In this document: positions 1 to 8,179 of the stretch, in pieces | How the letters are laid out: each line of letters starts with the position of its first letter | Position numbering within the stretch: position 1 is the stretch's first letter | Assembly (NCBI GenBank): GCA_029906195.1 | Contig: JARWSJ010000001.1 | Coordinates: 2,604,001-2,668,000, forward strand | Length of the DNA: 64,000 bases | Direction of reading: 5' to 3' | Origin: Chitinophagaceae bacterium 26-R-25 | GTDB taxonomy: Bacteria > Bacteroidota > Bacteroidia > Chitinophagales > Chitinophagaceae | Translations under genes and position numbers: made by a program | Notes under the pieces: generated by a model | What the model saw: the letters and a program-made list of their open reading frames with translations, nothing else | Databases searched by the model: none | Told to the model about the DNA's origin: nothing

Positions 1-57
1 TCCGTTCAAACCAGAGCACTATCGTTACTAAGAGAGCTTTGTTTTTTGATGAATATG

Positions 58-88
58 AGCCGCTCCGTTTTTCGGAGCGGCTTTTTTT
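58..88 (+). terminator. Rho-independent terminator
   Basis: A perfect 10-bp stem (AGCCGCTCCG with its complement) around a TTTTT loop is followed by seven T. It ends a transcript entering from the left. A short open frame ending in TAA at 29-31 could be the tail of that gene, but only nine codons are visible. Confidence 0.85.
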
Positions 89-99
89 ATGGGAACATT

Positions 100-224
100 G
101 GCACACAGATGACACTGATTAGACTGATGTACACAGATTTTTTCCTAAATGTTTGCCTCAGCAAACTCTGTTATTCAATAAAAAGATCCGTGCAAATCCG
201 TCTAATCCGTGTCATCCGTGTGCC
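100..224. repeat. ATCCGTG-type intergenic palindrome
   Basis: Arms at about 100-143 and 181-224 are complementary apart from regular A/G differences, and are built of 8-9 bp units related to ATCCGTGTC. The centre holds a small hairpin, GTTTGC-CTCA-GCAAAC. A single arm of the same family lies at 47969-48012. Confidence 0.75.
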
Positions 225-281
225 AAAAGCAGCTGCGACACTAGATTTATTAATCTATCTTTGACGCTATCAAATGTTATC

Positions 282-1010
282 ATGAGTACAGCAACTAGAG
301 GTAAAATCAGTTTTATTCAACACGACAAGCAATATGCTACAATCGAATATATGGTGGATGGAAAGAAGAAATCGATTAACGGCATTGTATCAGAGTTTGA
401 GCAGAAAAAATTGAAGGAACAAAAGCTGATTAAAAAAATTCACCACTTTCATGTGGGCGATGAAGTGAATTTTGTTATTGATAAATCTCCGCGAGGCGAT
501 AAAATGGTCGCGACAAAAATTCAGTATATTACCAATAACGAGCTGGCTAATGTTCTTTACAAGGCATCGCTTGATAATAAATTGGTGGGGTATTTGAAAG
601 AGGTAGACGGCAAACTCTTTGTAAAAGAAACAAGCACCCATTTTTTCTTTCCGCTTGTTCTTTCTCCATGGGAATATGAGCCATCTTCACAATTTGTCAA
701 CGAACACATATTATTTTCCTTAGACAATATAGAAAACCCTGAAAAGGTCAGCGCTCGCTTGTTTAAACCACATTACATTCCCGAATTTAAAACTGCTCAG
801 CAACTGTACAAGAACAAGGCTGTTATTGAGGCACCGGTATTTAAGGTAACGCAACACGGCATTTATGTAAATATTGTTGGAGAGATTATCCAGGGAAAAC
901 TGCCTGTTGCTGAAGGGGATGAAAGTCAAATGCCAAAGGAAGGTGACAAAATAAAAGTGCGTATAAGCTATTTGAGTCCGATGCGCATTGTGGTAGAAAG
1001 ACTGAGTTAA
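282..1010 (+). CDS. Hypothetical protein with OB-fold-like ends
   Basis: The protein has 242 residues. The start at 282 (MSTATRGKISFI) is chosen because the longer open frame from 153 runs through the repeat at 100-224, giving a low-complexity, non-protein-like leader. The N-terminus (about residues 5-70, lysine-rich, KGKI-like strand pattern) and the last 60 residues (VTQHGIYVNIVGEIIQGKLP, then EGDKIKVRIS) look like cold-shock or S1-type beta-barrels, so nucleic-acid binding is plausible. That is inference from strand pattern only. There is no signal peptide or membrane segment. Upstream is a strong terminator, and the stop codon overlaps the first bases of the next palindrome, so the gene appears monocistronic. 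Confidence 0.7.
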   Translation: MSTATRGKISFIQHDKQYATIEYMVDGKKKSINGIVSEFEQKKLKEQKLIKKIHHFHVGDEVNFVIDKSPRGDKMVATKIQYITNNELANVLYKASLDNKLVGYLKEVDGKLFVKETSTHFFFPLVLSPWEYEPSSQFVNEHILFSLDNIENPEKVSARLFKPHYIPEFKTAQQLYKNKAVIEAPVFKVTQHGIYVNIVGEIIQGKLPVAEGDESQMPKEGDKIKVRISYLSPMRIVVERLS

Positions 1011-1144
1011 AAACGGAACGCAGATTTTCATGATCGTCATGATTACAGATGATTTTCTAATTTGAGATTTGGATAACCTCTAAAATCCTAAATCAAAAGA
1101 TCTTGACAAATCATGATAATCATGAAAATCTGCGTTCCGTTTTT
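1009..1144. repeat. AACGCAG-type palindrome, probable bidirectional terminator
   Basis: Arms 1009-1044 and 1109-1144 pair over 26 bp, then two mismatches, then 8 more bp. The outer ends are AAAAA/TTTTT, as in a bidirectional terminator between convergent genes. The first 60 bp are related to the element at 22106-22193, and the same arms are nested inside the element at 17747-17938. Confidence 0.8.
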
Positions 1145-1161
1145 ACTCTCCAAATTTCTTC

Positions 1162-1214
1162 AGCTCTGCAAGGCTTGTAGTCTTGCAGCATTGTTCTATT
1201 GCCTTTGGCAACTT
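1162..1214. repeat. REP element, left end
   Basis: It has two small hairpins, TGCAAG...CTTGCA and TTGCC-TTT-GGCAA. It aligns with 38503-38556 except for small gaps and compensatory stem changes. Confidence 0.7.
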
Positions 1215-1777
1215 CAATACAACAAGTCCATTTCTATTAACCCACTTTTTCCTTCGTAATTGGACGCACTGCTGTATAAATAATCCGATGGATTCTGCAC
1301 AATACCAGCCCTTACTGGATTGTTATGAATGTAATCAAGCTTGGTCCTCATAAAGTCGACGCTGTATATGATTTCAGGATGATTGTTGCCTGACCACAAT
1401 TTGTACTTATCGTTCGCGTTGGTCCTTTTTCCAAAGAACTCAAACATATATAACAGCCAATCACGCCTGCTTTCGACTTGTCCTTTATCTGCAATTGATC
1501 TCAAAATTTCTTTGCTGGTAAATGTTTTGAAATCACGCATAATGTCGCTTAGTGATTTTTCTGTAGCCGTCCAAATGACATGAACATGATTTGACATGAT
1601 TACGTACGCATGTAGCCGTAGTCCTTTTTTGGCGATACAAAATTTAAAGCTTTCCAGAATAATATCACGGTAGCGTTGTCGCGAAAAAATATCTATCCAG
1701 CCTTCAACTGTGAATGTGAGAAAGTGAGTAGCAAATTGATCCCGGATTCTAAATCCTTCCGTAAACATGTTTTTCAT
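1214..1777 (-). CDS. REP-associated tyrosine transposase (RAYT, Y1_Tnp)
   Basis: The 187-residue protein belongs to the IS200/TnpA-like Y1 transposase superfamily. The HUH metal-binding motif is visible as MSNHVHVIW near residue 65, and the C-terminal signature LDYIHNNPVRAGIV is typical of RAYTs. These enzymes nick and join single strands at REP hairpins and are usually single-copy and domesticated. The length is normal for the family and the frame is intact. Its stop lies at the edge of the left REP, and the right REP lies just upstream of its start. It has no terminal inverted repeats of an IS and no accessory gene. Activity cannot be judged from sequence. Confidence 0.9.
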   Translation of the reverse strand: MKNMFTEGFRIRDQFATHFLTFTVEGWIDIFSRQRYRDIILESFKFCIAKKGLRLHAYVIMSNHVHVIWTATEKSLSDIMRDFKTFTSKEILRSIADKGQVESRRDWLLYMFEFFGKRTNANDKYKLWSGNNHPEIIYSVDFMRTKLDYIHNNPVRAGIVQNPSDYLYSSASNYEGKSGLIEMDLLY

Positions 1778-1798
1778 AAGGTATAAGGTGTTAAAACA

Positions 1799-1853
1799 TT
1801 TTGTCGCCAGAGGCGACAGAATAAGGCTGCAAGGCTAAAAGCCTTGCAGAGCC
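1799..1853. repeat. REP element, right end
   Basis: It has hairpins GTCGCC-AGA-GGCGAC and GCAAGGC-TAAAA-GCCTTGC. It aligns with 38552-38607, where stem bases differ but pairing is kept (for example GAAGC-TAAAA-GCTTC). Confidence 0.7.
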
Positions 1854-1880
1854 TCATTAATCCAACTAGTTGGGTAAAAT

Positions 1881-2300
1881 TTACTCTCCAAATCTTTTAT
1901 CACTCACCACCTCTTTTACAGCTGCCTTCGCATCTCGTGTATTCTTTTGCACAGCAATGGCACCGAATACACTAAGCAAGAATGCAAACGCATAAAAACC
2001 CTTCTCGCTCGGAAGTAATGTCGCATTCCACAAACCAACGACCAGCAGGACCATCGTCAGCAGAATCGAGAACCAGCTTAGTCCGTAGTAGATTTCTGTA
2101 ACAGGAATATTTTCTAGCTTGTCGCGTACACATTTTTGAACTGATACTGCGGAGAACAATGCGTACATCAAAACAGTGAAGTAATAGCCTTTTTCATTCA
2201 ACTGCATGCCTGAGTTCCATAAGCCAATATTAAAACCCAGCACACCAATAAATAAGGCAACCCATGAGGCTGCCACAAACGCCATAGACGGTTTTTGCAT
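1881..2300 (-). CDS. YiaA/YiaB-type two-helix membrane protein
   Basis: The 139-residue protein contains two copies of the YiaAB two-helix unit. Each copy is a membrane hairpin with an N-terminal [17 protein letters not shown]-like or [17 protein letters not shown]-like helix, then LxxxEKGFY/EKGYY, then a second helix ending in QKCVRD/QKNTRD. Four membrane segments are expected, in the inner membrane. The function of the family is not established. The last codons (KRFGE, stop) lie in the 14-bp direct repeat shared with the far side of the RAYT unit. The short intergenic space downstream holds the right REP. Confidence 0.85.
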   Translation of the reverse strand: MQKPSMAFVAASWVALFIGVLGFNIGLWNSGMQLNEKGYYFTVLMYALFSAVSVQKCVRDKLENIPVTEIYYGLSWFSILLTMVLLVVGLWNATLLPSEKGFYAFAFLLSVFGAIAVQKNTRDAKAAVKEVVSDKRFGE

Positions 2301-2360
2301 AAATGTAATTTAGGTTAGGAGTTTACCGATTGGTCAAACGATACAGACCAATTTCGACTT

Positions 2361-2379
2361 CCTGCCCGAACGGGTCAGG
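2361..2379. repeat. Small GC-rich hairpin
   Basis: The sequence CCTGCCCGAACGGGTCAGG folds to a bulged stem in the 200-bp space between two minus-strand genes. There is no T-tract. I see nothing else in this spacer. Confidence 0.4.
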
Positions 2380-2497
2380 CGGCGTCCCATTGTTCTATTT
2401 GTTTGAACCATCGGCATTGTAAAAACCGGAATAAAAATATGGGAACCGCAGATATGATGTATAAACGAGAATTTAAATTAACGTTTCCTTGTAACAA

Positions 2498-3421
2498 CTA
2501 TTTTTTTTGCAATAAAGCGATTCTTTTTGCAAGCTCTTGTGTAGAAATATCATAGTGATAAATACCGGCATGTTCGCCTTCACCTGTTATAAAATAACTT
2601 TTACCATCAGGCGAAAAACAAATAGCCTCTTCCTGCCCATGTTGTGTATATGGTAATTCAAGCGGCGTACGTTCCATTGTTTTATAAATGGATTCATTGC
2701 CTTGTCTCTGCCAATAATAAACCTTTTTCATGCTCTTAAGCACTACTTGTTTGCCGTCTCTTGAAATGCTTCCGGAAACGATCCATTTTTCTTTTTTCTT
2801 TCCCTCAAAATATAATTTGCAAACTTCATGCAGCATGTATGTTTTTTTATCGTTCAGATTTAGCGGCGCAGTGTACACAATAACTGAATCCTGTCTTTTT
2901 GAAACTATGTACAGCAACTTTTCTATCGGATCAATCATTATGGTCTCGGCATCCTGTGCCCCCTCTGGATAAGTGAGTGTAAACATTTGCGAACTGACTG
3001 TTTTTACAACACCCGAATCGGCACCCGGCTCTTCTATTCTGAAAATCCGAACTTCTGATCTTCTTGCAGCATTGTCGCCGATATCTGCGAGATAAATATA
3101 TTCTTTGCCTGTGTCCGGTCCTGACCCAATCGTTATGTCTTCGCAATCATTCACCCCTAAAAACGAAATTTCATCGCCACTGAAATAGTATGTTCCCTTC
3201 AAATCTCCTTTTTCATTCACCGCAAAAAAACGACTGGTATCGCCGCTGTCATTGTGAACATAAAACGTATTGGGATGAACTCTTGACGCTGCCATTCCGG
3301 AAACTTCTCTCAACGCTGTATTCACGTATCTTCCTGTTCTAAATCCGCCATCTTCCTGCGCTTCGGTTCGGACAGCAAAAAAAGAGAGTACAATAAATAG
3401 TATCGACAATTTTATGGACAT
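2498..3421 (-). CDS. Secreted propeller-like protein of unknown function
   Basis: The 307-residue protein has a clear Sec signal peptide (MSIKLSILFIVLSFFAVRTEA, then Q). The mature part has repeating strand-turn patterns (for example HPNTFYVHNDSGD, EYIYLADIGDN, KLLYIVSKRQDS, GKSYFITGEGEHAG) that resemble blades of a beta-propeller. DCEDI and EAICFSPDGKSYF are reminiscent of six-bladed, SdiA-regulated or esterase-like-phytase propellers, but no catalytic set can be assigned. The next gene upstream on the strand, an amine oxidase, is separated by a palindrome, so co-transcription is uncertain. Confidence 0.7.
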   Translation of the reverse strand: MSIKLSILFIVLSFFAVRTEAQEDGGFRTGRYVNTALREVSGMAASRVHPNTFYVHNDSGDTSRFFAVNEKGDLKGTYYFSGDEISFLGVNDCEDITIGSGPDTGKEYIYLADIGDNAARRSEVRIFRIEEPGADSGVVKTVSSQMFTLTYPEGAQDAETIMIDPIEKLLYIVSKRQDSVIVYTAPLNLNDKKTYMLHEVCKLYFEGKKKEKWIVSGSISRDGKQVVLKSMKKVYYWQRQGNESIYKTMERTPLELPYTQHGQEEAICFSPDGKSYFITGEGEHAGIYHYDISTQELAKRIALLQKK

Positions 3422-3536
3422 ACTTTCAGTATTACATCAATTAATGTTCCCTGGGGAATTGAAGCACTGAAAATAGTTGCGGTACGTTATTTCAATATTT
3501 CAGCACCAATAAATTTGGGTTAATTGTGGGGCAATT

Positions 3537-3630
3537 GAAAGAAGTCAAAAGTCAAAATTAAAAAGTCAAAAATGTCTCCGACTATCGGAGTGCTCTCTTT
3601 TTGAATTTTCACTTTTGAATTTTTACTTTC
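3537..3630. repeat. Heptamer palindrome, GTCAAAA type
   Basis: The left arm has four 7-bp units (GTCAAAA, with unit 3 TTAAAAA) and the right arm is its approximate complement. The centre is a small hairpin, CTCCGA-CTA-TCGGAG. A related centre occurs at about 45054-45073. Confidence 0.8.
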
Positions 3631-3634
3631 ATCA

Positions 3635-4894
3635 TTACGATTGAAGTATTTTCCAGGCTGTTTCCTGGCCGTTTGCCAGCGCAGCTTCTACGGTGCCGGG
3701 TGCGCTGCCTTCATATAACGCTTCACCGGCAAAAAATATAGTATTATCAAGAGGCATTTTTAATAGTTTTCTCGCGGTCTTGCTTTGCAATGTGCTATAA
3801 CTGTAGCCGCCCATAATCCATTCTTCGTCTGCCCAATGTATTGCCTTCGACGCGATAAGTATAGTCCGTAATTTTTCTTTGTTGATGCCATAAATGTTAG
3901 ACAGCGATTGAAGTCCCATATCTATGATCTCTTCCTCCGAAACTGTAATCAATGGCATTACTTCCGGCCCGCCGAGCCAGCCGGTTAGCAAGCAATTTTC
4001 TTTGTCAGACTGTGTCCACCACGTTGGTATATTTTGATCGCTCACTACAAAGCCCGTGTTCCTTTCATGCTCAAGCCAGAATGGCTCTTCAAACTGTAAG
4101 AAAACTTTGATCACTGAGCCAAGAGCAATGTGCGACAGATTGCTCAAATGCCCGTCCAGTGCAGGTTCGAATTTTATTTTTACATCTTGCAACACACGAG
4201 GTGACGCCGTAATAACAAGTTTGGATCCCTCAAATTGTTGCCCGTCGGCCGTAAAAACTGTTACCTCATTTTCCCTCCACTTCACTTCATTTACTGCGGT
4301 GTTATGATGTATTTTCCCGCCGTACTTTTCAATTAAATGATGCAAATGTTCTGCAAGTTTGCGATACCCTCCCACTATTCTGTATTGCTGGCCATGCTCA
4401 TTTTCCCACTCTTCTTTTAATGCGAAAACACTGGCCTGGGTTATGTCTGCCAAATCAAATCCTTCAGCAAAATCCTGTATGATGAATCGCAACTCCGTGT
4501 GTTGGTCGTCGCTATAGTGTTCCTGAAGAAATGTGGCCAGGGTCATATCCTCTTTAAGACTACCCATCTTCTGAATAATGCCATCCCAGTCAGGAATTAT
4601 TTCGCCCTGGGTATTCCATTTTCCTTTACGGTTATTAAGCATTTTGCCCTTCACCGGCTTGTAGGCAACGCCGGCTTCTTTTAAAAGTGCCAGTGTGAGA
4701 GGTAGTTCCCCATGTACAAACTCTGCACCCAGTTCAAGTGGCTGCTCAAAGCCATCGCAAACGGCTGTATACATCCTTCCTCCTATGCGATCGGTTGCCT
4801 CCAGTACAATTACCTTTTGCCCGGCCTTTGCAAGCTCAAACGCGGCCATTAAACCTGAAGCCCCTGCTCCAATGATGATTATCTGTTGATTCAT
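3635..4894 (-). CDS. FAD-dependent amine oxidase (monoamine oxidase family)
   Basis: The protein has 419 residues starting at MNQQIIIIGAGASGLMAAFE. The Rossmann motif GAGASG and the following E of LEATDRIGGRM bind FAD. The C-terminus IFFAGEALYEGSAPGTVEAALANGQ is the flavin-contacting end typical of MAO-like oxidases and phytoene-desaturase relatives. The longer open frame from 4999 is rejected because its extra 35 residues are translated from the palindrome at 4904-5035. There is no signal peptide, so it is probably cytoplasmic. Substrate unknown: amines or amino acids are usual. Confidence 0.85.
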   Translation of the reverse strand: MNQQIIIIGAGASGLMAAFELAKAGQKVIVLEATDRIGGRMYTAVCDGFEQPLELGAEFVHGELPLTLALLKEAGVAYKPVKGKMLNNRKGKWNTQGEIIPDWDGIIQKMGSLKEDMTLATFLQEHYSDDQHTELRFIIQDFAEGFDLADITQASVFALKEEWENEHGQQYRIVGGYRKLAEHLHHLIEKYGGKIHHNTAVNEVKWRENEVTVFTADGQQFEGSKLVITASPRVLQDVKIKFEPALDGHLSNLSHIALGSVIKVFLQFEEPFWLEHERNTGFVVSDQNIPTWWTQSDKENCLLTGWLGGPEVMPLITVSEEEIIDMGLQSLSNIYGINKEKLRTILIASKAIHWADEEWIMGGYSYSTLQSKTARKLLKMPLDNTIFFAGEALYEGSAPGTVEAALANGQETAWKILQS

Positions 4895-4903
4895 GACGTT
4901 CTG

Positions 4904-5035
4904 GTTGAGAGTTGAGAATGGAGGGTTGAGAGTTATCGTTTCTTTTGGAGATGAGCCTTCTACAGAATATTTCTCCCTTAAAGGTAGGTCCAACTCCAAA
5001 ATTAACGCTCAACTCTCCACTCTCAACTTTCAACT
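4904..5035. repeat. Heptamer palindrome, TTGAGAG type
   Basis: Arms 4904-4934 and 5008-5035 are built of TTGAGAG/TTGAGAA-like units, with a variable centre of about 70 bp. It lies between divergent genes. The remaining 110 bp before the nuclease gene show nothing I can name. Confidence 0.75.
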
Positions 5036-5148
5036 AAATTAATACGGTTTAACCGGCCAATTTGTTCACAAACGCCAGTTAACAAAAACTTCTTTTATAG
5101 TTAATTTCTTTACATGAAATTTGCCACTTATTATTTAAAATATACAAC

Positions 5149-5952
5149 ATGAAGAAATTCTCCTTTCCCGGTTTGAAAATCTGCTTGCTGATGATGGCAA
5201 TCTTTGCCTTTCAATACACTTTTGCGTGGGGCGTAACGGGCCACAGAGTGGTGGCAGAAATCGCTCAGCGCCATTTATCGAAAAAAGCGAAAAATGAAAT
5301 AAAGAAGCTGATTGGCAACGAGGGCCTTGCATATTGGGCAAACTGGGCGGACTTTATAAAATCCGACACTACCCACGTTTATGACCAGATTTCAAAATGG
5401 CACTATGTAGACTTGCCGGGAAATATCGAAAAAGACTCTTTTGTTAATACCATTCATCGCATGCCCGGAGAAAACCTGTACACGCAAATTCAGGCAATGC
5501 AACACCAGTTAAGTGACAAAGGTCTGTCAATCGAAAAAAGAAGAATGGCGCTTATTATGTTGATCCATTTGGTAGGTGATCTTCACCAGCCCTTGCACGT
5601 TGGACGAGATGAGGACCAAGGTGGAAATAAGATCCCGGTTTACTGGTTCAATGAAAAAACAAACCTGCACTCTCTTTGGGATACCAAACTGGTAGATTTT
5701 TCCCAATACAGCTACTCTGAGTATGCATCTGCGCTTGATGTGGCAACGAAAGATTCGATCAATGCTTATACCAGCACGTCGCTAGATGACTGGTTCTTCG
5801 AATCGCATATATTGTCTGACAAAGTATATGCACAATCCCCAGCAGAATCTAAGCTCAGTTACAAATACAATTACATTTTCCAGAAAGATATTGATGACCA
5901 ACTTTTAAAAGGGGGATTGAGATTGGCGAAACTGATCAACGATTCTTTTTAA
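5149..5952 (+). CDS. S1/P1-family zinc-dependent nuclease
   Basis: The 267-residue protein has a signal peptide ending at FAW. The mature N-terminus at W27 matters because Trp1 of nuclease P1 is itself a zinc ligand. The ligands expected for three zinc ions are all present with P1-like spacing: W27, H32, D68, H85, H140, D144, H150, H174 and D178. It degrades single-stranded DNA/RNA, and in this family also removes 3'-phosphates. It should act in the periplasm or outside the cell to scavenge nucleotides. It is followed, after a single repeat arm, by an M13 peptidase on the same strand. Confidence 0.93.
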   Translation: MKKFSFPGLKICLLMMAIFAFQYTFAWGVTGHRVVAEIAQRHLSKKAKNEIKKLIGNEGLAYWANWADFIKSDTTHVYDQISKWHYVDLPGNIEKDSFVNTIHRMPGENLYTQIQAMQHQLSDKGLSIEKRRMALIMLIHLVGDLHQPLHVGRDEDQGGNKIPVYWFNEKTNLHSLWDTKLVDFSQYSYSEYASALDVATKDSINAYTSTSLDDWFFESHILSDKVYAQSPAESKLSYKYNYIFQKDIDDQLLKGGLRLAKLINDSF

Positions 5953-5982
5953 TTGCAAATTGAAAGTTGAAAATTGAAAATT
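5953..5982. repeat. Solo heptamer arm, TTGAAAA type
   Basis: Four 7-bp units (TTGCAAA, then TTGAAAG/TTGAAAA) directly follow the nuclease stop codon. No complementary arm is present before the next gene. Confidence 0.65.
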
Positions 5983-6031
5983 CAGGAAGAACGTTTACTA
6001 ACTCTCTTACCCACATAACACAACTCTATTA

Positions 6032-8056
6032 ATGAAAAAATCGGCATTATTCTTTGCAACAGCGATTCTGCTGGGCGCATGCAACAGCGCTCCCGAAAAG
6101 AGTTCTAATAAAGCGTTTACCGATATACAAGGAATCGATTCAACGGTAAAACCGGGTGACAATTTTTTCAGGTATGTAAATGGCCAGTGGTATGACACAG
6201 CACAAATACCAGGCTCACAGACCGGTGTAGGTGCATACATGTTTATGAATTACCCGCAACGACTACGCCTGCAAGCAATATTGGACGATGCCTCAAAAGC
6301 CAAAAACGCTGCCGGAAGTATTGAACAAAAAGTTGGTGATTTCTATGCATCGGGTATGGATACAATAACCATCAATAAAAGAGGTTATGATCCCATCAAG
6401 CCTATGCTCGCACAGATAGACAGTATCAGTGATATGCCTTCCCTAATGAAATTTGTTGCTGACGAAATAAAAGTTAACAATATTTCTATTGTCGCGTTTG
6501 GCATAGGGCCGGATAATAAAAACAGCAGCATGAATATTGCGCATGTTTCGCAGACCGGCATAGGTTTGCCAGAGCGTGACTATTATTTCAAAACAGATGC
6601 AGCAAGCGTAAGCATACAGGCAGCATACAAAAAATATCTCGCGACTTTGTTTGAACTTACGGGAAGCGATGCTGCAACTGCTACTAAAAATGCAGAGCTT
6701 GTATACGGCATAGAAAAACAATTAGCATCATCACACAGAACGAATATTGAGCTCAGGGATGTGAATGCCAACTATAATAAAATGTCCGTTGCAGACCTGG
6801 CAAAAAAACAACCCAATATTGGCTGGGTTAGTCTATTGAACAACCTTGGAGCCAAAACAGATTCAATAGATCTGGCGCAACCTGCGTACTACAACAAACT
6901 TAATACATTACTAAAATCCATCCCGGTTAACGATTGGAAAGTTTACCTGGAAGGACATTCTATCAACAACTCTGCCGGCACATTAAGTAAAGCCTTTGTT
7001 GATGCTGCTTTTGAGTTTAATAAAGTGCTATCTGGCCAGGCTGTGCAAAAATCACGTGGCGAAATAATAGCGAGCGCAGTAGATGAATCACTTGGAGAAG
7101 CACTGGGTCAGTTGTATGTAAAAAAATATTTCACGGAGAATGCAAAGAAACGCATGCTTGAATTGGTGAATAATCTGCAAAAAGCTTTCGAAGCCAGAAT
7201 AAGCAAACTTGACTGGATGAATGACAGTACAAAGCGGAAAGCGACAGAGAAATTATATGCGATAGCAAAGAAAATTGGTTACCCGGACAAATGGAAAGAC
7301 TACAGCGACGTAAGAATTGTTCGTGATAAATATTTTGAAAACGTTGCTTCAGCTGCAGCTCACAATTATCAATACGAATTGGCTAAATTGAATAAACCTG
7401 TTGACAAAACTGAATGGTTCACCACTCCGTCAACGGTTACAGCTTACTACAACGCCTTCGCAAATGAGATCGTGTTTCCTGCGGGCATTTTGCAAACGCC
7501 TTACTTCGACGATGCTGCGGATGATGCGCTCAATTACGGAGGCATTGGTATGGTAATTGGACACGAAATGACACATGCGTTTGACGATCAGGGTGCGCAA
7601 TTCGATAAGAACGGCAACGTAACAAACTGGTGGACGAAAGATGACTACACAAAGTTCAAGGCTAAAACACAGCAGGTAATTGACCTTTACAGTTCATTTA
7701 CCGTACTGGACTCTCTGCATATAAAAGGCGCTTTAACGGTTGGTGAAAACACTGCGGATGTGGGTGGTGTAGCCATTGCATACGATGCATTTAAACTTAC
7801 CAAAGAAGGGCAAGATACTGCAACGATAGGCGGCTTTACCCCTGACCAGCGATTTTTCCTGTCTGTTGCGCGCATCTGGCGGGTGAAGATGAAAGATGAA
7901 TTTCTCCGTTTATGGATCAACAACAATCCACATTCAGCACCTATGTGGCGCGTAAACGGACCACTAATGAACTCTGCACATTTTTATGATGCTTTCAATG
8001 TACATCCGGGAGACAAAATGTATTTGGCAGATTCTGCCAGGCTGAAAATTTGGTAG
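6032..8056 (+). CDS. M13-family metallopeptidase (neprilysin/PepO-like) lipoprotein
   Basis: The 674-residue protein has a lipobox, LLGAC, with Cys at about residue 16, so it is an anchored lipoprotein. The zinc site is complete: HEMTH at 511-515 and the downstream glutamate and aspartate in ENTAD at 572-576. The NAF(A)NEI-like substrate motif reads YYNAFANEIVFPAG (VNAFY/NAY region in neprilysin), and the C-terminus ends in W, as is usual. M13 enzymes cleave peptides of limited size on the amino side of hydrophobic residues. It probably digests peptides in the periplasm. Downstream is a palindrome that separates it from the convergent his operon. Confidence 0.95.
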   Translation: MKKSALFFATAILLGACNSAPEKSSNKAFTDIQGIDSTVKPGDNFFRYVNGQWYDTAQIPGSQTGVGAYMFMNYPQRLRLQAILDDASKAKNAAGSIEQKVGDFYASGMDTITINKRGYDPIKPMLAQIDSISDMPSLMKFVADEIKVNNISIVAFGIGPDNKNSSMNIAHVSQTGIGLPERDYYFKTDAASVSIQAAYKKYLATLFELTGSDAATATKNAELVYGIEKQLASSHRTNIELRDVNANYNKMSVADLAKKQPNIGWVSLLNNLGAKTDSIDLAQPAYYNKLNTLLKSIPVNDWKVYLEGHSINNSAGTLSKAFVDAAFEFNKVLSGQAVQKSRGEIIASAVDESLGEALGQLYVKKYFTENAKKRMLELVNNLQKAFEARISKLDWMNDSTKRKATEKLYAIAKKIGYPDKWKDYSDVRIVRDKYFENVASAAAHNYQYELAKLNKPVDKTEWFTTPSTVTAYYNAFANEIVFPAGILQTPYFDDAADDALNYGGIGMVIGHEMTHAFDDQGAQFDKNGNVTNWWTKDDYTKFKAKTQQVIDLYSSFTVLDSLHIKGALTVGENTADVGGVAIAYDAFKLTKEGQDTATIGGFTPDQRFFLSVARIWRVKMKDEFLRLWINNNPHSAPMWRVNGPLMNSAHFYDAFNVHPGDKMYLADSARLKIW

Positions 8057-8066
8057 CACATTAATT

Positions 8067-8178
8067 AATTGAAAATTGAAAGTTGAAAATTGAAAATGTT
8101 TGATGCGATCATTACTGAAACACATGGCGAATGTGATTCGCCCTACCATTTTCAATTTTCAACTTTCAATTTTCAACT
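8067..8178. repeat. Heptamer palindrome, TTGAAAA type, with GTAGGGCGAAT insert
   Basis: Arms 8067-8098 and 8147-8178 have four units each (unit 2 TTGAAAG) and are nearly perfect complements. Next to the right arm the centre carries a GGCGAAT...ATTCGCC hairpin. The same junction (heptamer arm joined to this box) recurs at 42891-42945. It lies between convergent genes. Confidence 0.85.
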
Positions 8179-8179
8179 C

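Larger units (their letters stand above)
1162..1853 (-). mobile_element. REP-RAYT-REP unit
   Basis: A Y1 transposase gene is bracketed by two REP-like palindromic ends (1162-1214 and 1799-1853). Joined together, these ends match the stand-alone element at 38503-38608. A 14-bp direct repeat, TTTACTCTCCAAAT, lies on both sides (1142-1155 and 1880-1893). This is the arrangement expected of a RAYT and its cognate REP sequences. Confidence 0.7.

Noticed and set aside
1-57. Tail of a gene entering from the left (frame ending TAA at 29-31)
   Set aside because: Only nine codons are visible, too few to support a feature, although the terminator at 58-88 implies an upstream transcript.
4895-4999. N-terminal extension of the amine oxidase
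   Set aside because: Translated from the TTGAGAG palindrome; the FAD motif begins right after the chosen start.
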